Assembly (NCBI GenBank): GCA_040902745.1
Contig: JBBDWR010000028.1
Location: forward strand, 62,001 to 126,000
Length of the DNA stretch: 64,000 nucleotides
Direction: 5' to 3'
Origin: JBBDWR01 sp040902745
GTDB lineage: Bacteria > Actinomycetota > UBA4738 > HRBIN12
Shown: positions 57,667 through 64,000 of the stretch, in pieces
How positions within the stretch are numbered: position 1 is the first letter of the stretch
Layout: each line of letters starts with the position of its first letter
Program-made: the position numbers and the translations under genes
The notes under the pieces: generated by a model
Told to the model about the DNA's origin: nothing
Seen by the model: only the letters and a program-made list of their open reading frames with translations
The model's database searches: none

Positions 57667-59016
57667 GTCGGGCCCGATCCTGGCCCGGNNNNNNNNNNNN
57701 NNNNNNNNNNNNNNNNNNNNNNNNNNNNNNNNNNNNNNNNNNNNNNNNNNNNNNNNNNNNNNNNNNNNNNNNNNNNNNNNNNNNNNNNGTCCTGGCCCGG
57801 GTCCTGGCCCGGGTCCTGGCCCGGGTCCTGGCCCGGGTCCTGGCCCGGGTCCTGGAGAAAGACCGCCCCGCCGGCCAGAGGAGCGGCGGCGCGACGCGAT
57901 GAGGGTCACGATCGCGCCGACGGCGACGCCTGCGGCGACCATCGCGATCCACCGCGACGAGCCCGTGTCGCTCACCGGCGCCGAGCCGCGTGACCCGTCC
58001 GGCGGCGATGTCGGCGAAGGTGGATCGGGTCCGATCCGCTGACGGTAGATCGTGTCGGTGGTCGCGACGAGCAACCGGCCGCGAGGATCCGTCGCGACAT
58101 CGATGATGCCTGCCGACAGGCGCGCCACGATCGCGTCCTGCGCCTCCGCTCCCGAGACGACCACTCGATGGAGGTTCCCGGCGATGTCTCCGAACCAGAC
58201 GGTGCCGTCGGGCGTCACCGCGCAGCCGGTCGGCACGATCACCTGCTCGAAGGTGAGCACGGGGTCGACGAAGCGAGGGGCGCCACCGGGTCCGAGCTGT
58301 AGTGGCCAGCCGAGATTGGCCCCGGCGGGGATCCGATTCACCTCGTCGTCACGGTCCGGACCGTTCTCCGTCTCCCACACCTCGCCCGAGCGAGGATCGA
58401 CACACACCCCGAAGGAGTTCCGGATCCCCGAGGCGAAGACGAGCGAGCCCGGCGTAGGGTTGTCGTCGGGAACCCCGCCCTCCGGAGTCATCCGCAGCAG
58501 CTTGCCCCCCAGGCTCGCAGGGTCCTGCGCGAGATCCGGGTCGTGCGCCTCACCGGTCACGATGTAGAGCATGCCGTCGAGACCGAAGGCGAGGTCGCCC
58601 CCGTTGTGATACCCGCTGGAGCTCGGGAGCAGATCGAGGACGAGTTCTGCCGCTCCCCCTTGAACGGGGATCCGTACCACGCGGTTCCGCTCGTCCGCCG
58701 CGTCGGAGAGGTAGAGGTAGATCCACTGCGTGCCCGGCATGTGCGCGATGCCGAGCAGGCCTCGCTCCGCATCGCCGGTCACCTCGAGTTCGGCGAGCGG
58801 TCGCGACCGCAGGGTGCCGTCGGCCTCGACCACGCGGACGCGACCCGTCACCTTCTCGGTGTACAGCAGGGTTCCGTCTTCGCCCGAGGCGAGGTTCGTC
58901 GGGAACTCGGCTCCTTCGACGAGCGGGTCGAGGGTGAGTGACTGCGCGTCCGCTGGGCCGAGGGATACGAGCGAGGCGACGACCGCCAGCAACACGGGCA
59001 CGGCACGGCGGCGCAT
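57663..59016 (-). CDS. Glucose/sorbosone dehydrogenase-like secreted propeller with Pro-Gly tail (crosses assembly gap)
   Basis: A signal peptide (1-24, ADA/Q) precedes a six-bladed PQQ-type GSDH propeller: TNLASGEDGTLLYTEKVTGRVRVVEADG, HNGGDLAFGLDGMLYIVTGE (catalytic-type His near 139), ASGIRNSFGVCVDPRSGEVWETENGPDRDDEVNRI. It then has a Pro/Ser linker, one membrane helix (about 346-365), RRR and a Pro-Gly repeat running into 100 N. The 12-base repeat is in register on both flanks, so the true gap should be a multiple of 12; the frame then reads GPGSGPT and stops at TAG 57665-57663. TAGGCT (minus strand, 59028-59023) ends six bases before ATG. The total length is unknown. Anchored sugar oxidation outside the cell is inferred. 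Confidence 0.8.
57677..57855. repeat. 12-bp tandem repeat array interrupted by a 100-N assembly gap
   Basis: Unit GTCCTGGCCCGG: five perfect copies at 57789-57848 and a partial copy to 57855, and one copy (first base changed) at 57677-57688 on the other side of the N run (57689-57788). Both flanks end on unit boundaries, so the gap is a collapsed array of unknown copy number. It encodes the Pro-Gly tail of the GSDH-like protein on the minus strand and is a likely variable-number repeat. Confidence 0.88.
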
Positions 59017-59054
59017 GACTGGAGCCTACCCCGGCTGTCGCCGTCGGACGTCGA

Positions 59055-60197
59055 TCAGCCGAGCGCCTGCTCGAGGTCGGCGATCAGGTCGTCGACGTGT
59101 TCGATCCCGACCGACAGGCGCACCAGTGACGCAGGCACCTCAAGTGACGAACCGGACACGCTGGCATGTGTCATCGGCGCGGGCACTTCGATCAGGCTTT
59201 CCACTCCGCCGAGCGATTCGGCGAGGAGGAACAGTTCGGTGGTGCGGGCGATCCGCGTCGCTTCCTCCGGATCCGCGGCCTCGAATGACACCATGCCCCC
59301 GAACCCGCGCATCTGTCTCGCCGCGATGGCGTGGCCGGGGTCGTCGTCCAGTCCCGGGTAGAACACGCGCCCAACGTCGGAGCGCCGATCGAGGAACCTC
59401 GCGACGGCGCCGGCGTTGCGGCAATGGGCCTGCATCCGAACCGCCAGGGTCTTCACACCGCGCAGGGCGAGGTAGCAGTCCATCGGCCCGGGCACCGCGC
59501 CGACGGCGTTCACGTTAAACGCGATCCGCTCCGCGAGTGCGTCGTCGTCCAGGACGAGGGCGCCCCCGACGAGATCGGAGTGACCGCCTAGGTACTTGGT
59601 GACCGAGTGCACCACCACATCCGCCCCGAGCGAGAGCGGGCGTTGCAGGTAGGGCGTCGCGAAAGTGTTGTCGACCACGAAACGAGCTCCGCCCTCGTGG
59701 GCGAGCGCGCCGACCTTTGCTAGGTCCACGATCTTCAGCAGCGGGTTGGTCGGAGTCTCTGCCCACACCAGCCGAGTGTTCGCGCGCAGCACCCTGCGGA
59801 GCGTGTCGGGATCGCCGAGATCGACCGTGTTGAACTCGACGCCCCACGGGCCGATCACCTCCTTCAGCAATCGGTAGGTGCCGCCGTACACGTCGTCGCC
59901 CAGCACGACATGATCTCCGGCAGCGAGCGTCGAGAGCAGCAGCGTCGATTCGGCCGCCATGCCGGAAGCGAAGCAATAGCCATGGCGTCCGCCCTCGAGC
60001 GACGCGATCACGGTTTGCAGGGCGTCCCGGGTCGGGTTGCCGCCGCGCGCGTAGTCGTAGCGCAGCGGCATGCCCACGTCCGGCTGCGCGTAGGTGGATG
60101 TCTGGAAGATCGGCACGTTCACGGCGCCGACGGTGGGCTCCGGGTCCTGCCCGTCGTGGATAGCGCGGGTCTCGAAGTGCCGATCGTTCTCGCTCAT
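59055..60197 (-). CDS. metB: Cystathionine gamma-synthase
   Basis: 380 aa. Cys/Met-metabolism PLP enzyme: YDYARGGNPTRDALQ, FASGMAAESTLL, YGGTYRLL, AETPTNPLLKIVDL and PLP Lys201 in HSVTKYLGGHSD. It most probably joins O-acetyl/succinyl-homoserine and cysteine, or acts as cystathionine gamma-lyase; the two cannot be separated by sequence alone. It lies 69 bases after cbs on the same strand, giving a transsulfuration pair. TAGCGT (minus strand, 60210-60205) ends seven bases before ATG, so it has its own promoter too. Confidence 0.88.
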   Translation of the reverse strand: MSENDRHFETRAIHDGQDPEPTVGAVNVPIFQTSTYAQPDVGMPLRYDYARGGNPTRDALQTVIASLEGGRHGYCFASGMAAESTLLLSTLAAGDHVVLGDDVYGGTYRLLKEVIGPWGVEFNTVDLGDPDTLRRVLRANTRLVWAETPTNPLLKIVDLAKVGALAHEGGARFVVDNTFATPYLQRPLSLGADVVVHSVTKYLGGHSDLVGGALVLDDDALAERIAFNVNAVGAVPGPMDCYLALRGVKTLAVRMQAHCRNAGAVARFLDRRSDVGRVFYPGLDDDPGHAIAARQMRGFGGMVSFEAADPEEATRIARTTELFLLAESLGGVESLIEVPAPMTHASVSGSSLEVPASLVRLSVGIEHVDDLIADLEQALG

Positions 60198-60266
60198 CGT
60201 CCGGACGCTACCCCAGGTGCTCCGATCTGCGCATCGAGCCGACCGGGGCGGCGCATCGGTCGGATG

Positions 60267-61640
60267 TTACGGGGACCGGCGCGTCGCGAGGAACTGGAGC
60301 AGGTCGCTGCGCGTCAGCAGGCCGAGGACCGCACCTTCCCTGGCAACCAACACCGCCGGTCCGTGCTCCAGCTCGGCGAACGCCGCTTCGACCGGATGGT
60401 CGTACTCGACCATGGGGATCGGGGAACCCATCACCTCGGCGACGTCGGCTTGCAGTGCGTCGGGATCGCGGAACACTCGGTCGAGGAGTTCGCGTTCCCG
60501 GATCGAGCCGACGAAATCGGTGAGGTCGGGTTCCTCGTGGCGGACGACCGGCGCCTGGGAGATCGAGTGCCGCTGCAACAGGTCGACGGCTTGGCGGACC
60601 TTGTCGTGCGCCAGGATCGTCACGACCGGGGGAAGGGTGCCCCCCTTGGCGGCGAGGACCTCTTCGACCCGGGAGACATCCGGGCGATCGAGCATCCCGT
60701 ACTGCAGCAACCAGGAGTCGCTGTAGAGCTTCGAGAGATAGTTGCGTCCGGTGTCGGGCAGGAGCACCACGATGCGGGTGTTCTCGTCGTAGTCGCGGGC
60801 AACCGTGAGCGCGGCCACGAGGGCGCTCCCGCACGACTCGCCCGCGAGGATCCCCTCCTGACGTGTGAGCGCGCGAGCCGTTCGGAACGCGTCGGCATCG
60901 GACACGCGCACCCAGCGATCGACCACGTCGGGATCGAAGGTGCCCGGCATGAAGTCTTCGCCGATCCCCTCGGTGAGGTAGGGGCGAGGGGTATCCCCCG
61001 AGTAGATCGAGCCTTCGGGATCCGCCCCCACGATCACGAGGTCCGGTTTGCGTTCCTTGAGGTACCGGCCGGTCCCGGTGATGGTGCCACCGGTTCCCAC
61101 ACCGACCACGAAGACGTCGATGTCGCCATCGGTCTGCTCCCAAAGCTCCGGACCGGTCGTGTCGAAGTGCGCGCGCGGGTTCTCCTGGTTGAAGTACTGA
61201 TTGGGCTGGAACGCGCCAGGTATCTCTTCGGTGAGCCGGTCGGCCACGCGGTAGTAGGACTCCGGGGACTCCGGCGGGACCGCGGTCGGTGTGATCACGA
61301 CCTCGGCTCCGTACGCACGCAACAGGGCCACCTTCTCCTGACTCATCTTGTCCGGCATCACGAAGATGCAGCGATAGCCTCGCAGCGCTGCCGCGATCGC
61401 CAAGCCGTGTCCGGTGTTGCCCGATGTCGGTTCCACGATCGTGCCGCCGGGGCCGATCATGCCGGCACGCTCGGCGGCCTCGATCATCGGCAAGCCGATG
61501 CGATCCTTCACGCTGCCACCGGGGTTGAGCATCTCGAGTTTCGCCAGCACTTCGGGCCGAACGCCCGCAGCGGTCCTCCCGAGCCGCACCAGCGGCGTCG
61601 CTCCTACCGCGTCGAGGATCGAATCCAGCACCCCGCTCAC
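60267..61640 (-). CDS. cbs: Cystathionine beta-synthase with CBS domains
   Basis: 457 aa from GTG 61640, with GGGAGGAGGCGG upstream. PLP Lys45 in NPGGSVKDRIG, TSGNTGHG (about 73-80) and GVGTGGTITG mark the beta-synthase core (to about 320). Two CBS domains fill the C-terminus (about 335-455), where an adenosyl ligand could regulate it. It condenses serine and homocysteine to cystathionine, and pairs with metB. Unlike the eukaryotic enzyme it lacks an N-terminal haem domain. Confidence 0.93.
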   Translation of the reverse strand: MSGVLDSILDAVGATPLVRLGRTAAGVRPEVLAKLEMLNPGGSVKDRIGLPMIEAAERAGMIGPGGTIVEPTSGNTGHGLAIAAALRGYRCIFVMPDKMSQEKVALLRAYGAEVVITPTAVPPESPESYYRVADRLTEEIPGAFQPNQYFNQENPRAHFDTTGPELWEQTDGDIDVFVVGVGTGGTITGTGRYLKERKPDLVIVGADPEGSIYSGDTPRPYLTEGIGEDFMPGTFDPDVVDRWVRVSDADAFRTARALTRQEGILAGESCGSALVAALTVARDYDENTRIVVLLPDTGRNYLSKLYSDSWLLQYGMLDRPDVSRVEEVLAAKGGTLPPVVTILAHDKVRQAVDLLQRHSISQAPVVRHEEPDLTDFVGSIRERELLDRVFRDPDALQADVAEVMGSPIPMVEYDHPVEAAFAELEHGPAVLVAREGAVLGLLTRSDLLQFLATRRSP

Positions 61641-61769
61641 ACCGCCTCCTCCCTATCGCGACCTGCCTATCGTGCAACACTACGGTGCGCGGGGCACGGT
61701 CGCCGCGCAGCATCGATCCGGGGGCGAGCCACGAGCGAGATCGAGGACCGAGCGGACGTCAAGGACTAC

Positions 61770-62690
61770 GTGCTGGTCGTCGAGGACGATCCCTTCATCT
61801 CCCGCCTGCTGACGCTCGAGCTCGGTGCCGAAGGCTTCGAGGTGGAGGCCGCCGCCGACGGGCTCGAGGCGCTGGAGAAGGCGCTGGCGCGTCCTCCCGA
61901 TCTCGTCCTGTGTGACGTGATGATGCCGCGGATGGACGGGTTCGAACTCACCCGTCGTCTGCGCGACGACCCGCGCACCGAGGCAACGACGATCATCATG
62001 ATCACGGCTCGGGGTCTGGGGGCGGACAAGCTCGAGGGCCTGTCCTCAGGAGCCGACGACTACATCGTCAAGCCCTTCGACAACGAGGAAGTGATCGCAC
62101 GGGTCCGTGGAGCACTGCGACGATCGAAGTACATGAAGTCGCAGTCGCCCCTCACCGGACTGCCCGGCAACCTTCGGATCGAGGATGAGATCCAGACCCG
62201 TGTCGACGCCGGCGAGGACTTCGCCGTGATGTACGCGGACGTGGACAACTTCAAGTCGTTCAGCGACCGGTACGGGTTCGTTCGCGGCGACGAAGCCCTG
62301 CGGGCGACCGGATTGCTGATCCGCGATGCCGCCCGCGAGGTCGCCGGCCCGGATGCCTTCGTCGGACACATCGGTGGAGACGACTTCGTCGTGCTGACCT
62401 CCCCAGACCTCGCCGTGCCGATCGCGGACACGATCATCGAGCGATTCGACGCCGGAGCGCCGAGCTTTTACGACCCGGCCGACGCGTCAAACGGATACCT
62501 GGAGATCGAGGATCGACGAGGGCAACTCCAGCGCTTCCCATTGGTATCGATCTCGATCGGGATCGCCTCGACGCAGCAGCGGCGATTCCTCCATCGCGCC
62601 GAGGCTGTGGCCGTCGCGACCGAGCTGAAGAACCACGCGAAACGGACGCCCGGATCCTCCTATGCCCCAGAGCGTCGCGGGCCTTCGTGA
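61770..62690 (+). CDS. REC-GGDEF protein A (GGDDF motif)
   Basis: 306 aa from GTG 61770, which has AAGGA five bases upstream; no better in-frame start was found. The receiver domain has Asp49 (LVLCDVMMPRMDG) and YIVKPF. The GGDEF-type domain starts with SPLTGLPGNLRIEDEI and has YADVDNFKSFSDRYGFVRGDE; its signature is GGDDF (202-206) instead of GGDEF/GGEEF, and no RxxD inhibitory site precedes it. The Glu-to-Asp change may weaken or abolish cyclic-di-GMP synthesis. The next gene is a close paralog. It is divergent from cbs. Confidence 0.82.
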   Translation: MLVVEDDPFISRLLTLELGAEGFEVEAAADGLEALEKALARPPDLVLCDVMMPRMDGFELTRRLRDDPRTEATTIIMITARGLGADKLEGLSSGADDYIVKPFDNEEVIARVRGALRRSKYMKSQSPLTGLPGNLRIEDEIQTRVDAGEDFAVMYADVDNFKSFSDRYGFVRGDEALRATGLLIRDAAREVAGPDAFVGHIGGDDFVVLTSPDLAVPIADTIIERFDAGAPSFYDPADASNGYLEIEDRRGQLQRFPLVSISIGIASTQQRRFLHRAEAVAVATELKNHAKRTPGSSYAPERRGPS

Positions 62691-62879
62691 TGAGGGCCGG
62701 ACGAGCGTCGGAGGAGCGGTAGTGTCACAGGTGCGTGGGCCGGTTGAACGACCCCCGGTCGGGTGGTGCGTCCGGATGATCCTCGACCACCTTCAGGGGT
62801 GTGGGTATCGTGCCGATTCCCGTGGGGCAGAGGGCTGGGTCCACCGCCCGGGAGCGCTCGGGCAAGGCGAGGAGGACGC

Positions 62880-63836
62880 ATGACGGAGGCGGCGCAGGGG
62901 GTCGAGGGAGCGGAGCACGTGTTGGTCGTCGACGACGACCCGTTCATCGCTCGCCTCCTCGAGATCGAACTGCGCGCGTCCGGCTACGACGTCGTGACGG
63001 CCGTCGACGGCAAAGAGGGTCTCGAACGTATCCACGAGCGTGTCCCCGCCCTGGTGCTCTGCGACGTGATGATGCCCAACATGGACGGGCTCGAGTTGAC
63101 GCGACGTCTCCGGGCCGATCCGTCCACGTCCGGCGTAAGCGTGATCCTGCTGACGGCCCGTGGCCTGTCCGCGGACAAGCTCGAGGGGTTCTCCGTCGGG
63201 GCCGACGATTACATCGTCAAACCCTTCGACACGCCGGAGTTGCTGGCGCGGATCCGTGGGGTGCTCCGGCGCGCAAAGGAGATGCGCGCTCAGTCGCCGT
63301 TGACCGGCCTTCCGGGCAACGTCCGGATCCAGGACGAGATCGAGGAACGGGTCACTGCCGGGCGGCCATTCGCGATCCTCTACGCCGACCTCGACTACTT
63401 CAAGGCCTACAACGATCACTACGGCTTCGCTCGCGGGGACCAAGTGATCCAGTACACGGCACAGATGCTCCAAGAGGTCGCCCAGGGCATCGCCGGCATC
63501 GAGGCATTCGTGGGTCATGTCGGCGGGGACGACTTCGTGCTCGTGATCGATCCCCAGTACGCGGAGCCGGTTGCCGAGCGGATCGTCCAGCGCTTCGCCC
63601 AGGAGTCACCGCAGCTCTACGACGAAGCCGACCGCGCCCGAGGTGCCGTGGAGTTCCCGAGCCGCACCGGTGAGATGCAACGCTACCCGCTGGTGTCGGT
63701 CTCGGTCGGCGTGGCCACCACCGAGCGCAGGGCCTACTCGCACTTCGCGGAGGCGGTCGCGATCGCGACGGAGATGAAGACCTTCACGAAGCAGCAGGCC
63801 GGCTCGTCCTGGGCGATCGACCGCCGCACCTTCTGA
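62880..63836 (+). CDS. REC-GGDEF protein B (GGDDF motif)
   Basis: 318 aa from ATG 62880, with GAGGAGGA upstream. Receiver Asp62 (CDVMMPNMDG) and YIVKPF are present, followed by SPLTGLPGNVRIQDEI, YADLDYFKAYNDHYGFARGDQ and GGDDF at 215-219. It is clearly a tandem duplicate of protein A, with the same substitution in both. The 189 bases between them contain GC-rich inverted segments but no clear terminator. The kinase fragment facing it (63883-64000) could be the phosphodonor. Confidence 0.9.
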   Translation: MTEAAQGVEGAEHVLVVDDDPFIARLLEIELRASGYDVVTAVDGKEGLERIHERVPALVLCDVMMPNMDGLELTRRLRADPSTSGVSVILLTARGLSADKLEGFSVGADDYIVKPFDTPELLARIRGVLRRAKEMRAQSPLTGLPGNVRIQDEIEERVTAGRPFAILYADLDYFKAYNDHYGFARGDQVIQYTAQMLQEVAQGIAGIEAFVGHVGGDDFVLVIDPQYAEPVAERIVQRFAQESPQLYDEADRARGAVEFPSRTGEMQRYPLVSVSVGVATTERRAYSHFAEAVAIATEMKTFTKQQAGSSWAIDRRTF

Positions 63837-63882
63837 TTCCGCGGAGGGGCGCGTCCTCCCCGATGCTGCTCGCTGGTTGGCC

Positions 63883-64000
63883 TCAGCTCGCCGCCCCGTC
63901 GAGTGCGGGGAACGAGAGGCGGAAGATGCTTCCGCCTCCCTCGTGCGGCTCGACGTCGATGCTGCCACCGTGGGCGCGCATGATCCTGCGCGCGAGGTAC
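63883..64000 (-). CDS. Sensor histidine kinase C-terminal fragment (cut by window end)
   Basis: The last 39 codons of a HATPase_c domain: YLARRIMRAHGGSIDVEPHEGG followed by SIFRLSFP, the usual final G3-type segment of histidine kinases. The start lies beyond base 64000. It is convergent with REC-GGDEF protein B, so a functional pair is possible but unproven. Confidence 0.85.
   Translation of the reverse strand, partial: YLARRIMRAHGGSIDVEPHEGGGSIFRLSFPALDGAAS

Noticed and set aside
1..64000. tRNA, rRNA, CRISPR arrays, insertion sequences, prophage or integration sites
   Set aside because: No cloverleaf-like gene, repeat-spacer array, transposase, integrase or terminal inverted repeats were seen on reading the intergenic regions; a covariance-model search was not possible.

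Overview
This is a GC-rich (about two-thirds G+C by eye) 64 kb piece of an actinobacterial (Actinomycetota) chromosome, probably a draft or metagenome-derived contig because it holds two runs of N. The affiliation rests on family content: an SCO1664 / DUF3090 / MSMEG_4193-type trio, an F420-type LLM oxidoreductase, an FrhB-like protein, a 7Fe FdxA ferredoxin, a MutT1-like Nudix plus phosphatase pair beside ppk, a YibE/F protein and a PucR regulator. At least 22 genes start 6-9 nt after a TAnnnT hexamer without a clear ribosome binding site, a pattern typical of leaderless actinobacterial mRNAs. The genus cannot be named; a deep-branching actinobacterial class is possible. No tRNA, rRNA, CRISPR, insertion sequence or prophage was seen.

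Layout. 1-11.7 kb: a surface polysaccharide locus. A tightly overlapping plus-strand run holds an O-antigen-ligase-like protein (5' end outside the window), two paralogous kinase-fold phosphotransferases, a sulfotransferase and a Wzx-type flippase. Facing it are a secreted GH26 glycosidase, a BY-kinase chain-length regulator, a small protein with a near-sortase C-terminal signal, and a DUF4012 protein. 11.7-20.9 kb: pheA, a membrane-anchored beta-propeller, thioredoxin-fold proteins, a rhomboid protease, YibE/F, lipoproteins, an O6-alkylguanine methyltransferase and the SCO1664/DUF3090/phosphatase trio.

21-33 kb: a phosphate and polyphosphate island. A PhoR-like kinase faces pstS-pstC-pstA-pstB-phoU-phoP-like, followed on the same strand by ppk, a CYTH-CHAD protein and two four-base-overlapping genes that look like a MutT1 protein split into its Nudix and histidine-phosphatase halves. 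A PHO-box-like double direct repeat precedes pstS. Together these genes sense, import, polymerise and probably handle phosphate and polyphosphate.

33-49 kb: GNAT acetyltransferase, CorA, a lysozyme-like secreted protein with a long structured leader, ispH, an Lrp-type ligand-binding protein, a PhoU/RCK_C protein overlapping an MgtE-type transporter, a HhH-GPD DNA glycosylase, and a putrescine/GABA catabolism group (gabT, PucR regulator, two aldehyde dehydrogenases). 49-64 kb: fdxA behind a 34-bp tandem repeat that builds its own promoter, two tandem multi-PAS histidine kinases, an FrhB-like protein, an ErpA/IscA-like carrier, an M20 peptidase and a CoA-type Nudix hydrolase started from one shared 18-bp divergent promoter, a glucose/sorbosone-dehydrogenase-like protein with a Pro-Gly repeat tail crossing an assembly gap, metB and cbs of transsulfuration, two REC-GGDEF proteins with a GGDDF motif, and the 3' end of a histidine kinase.
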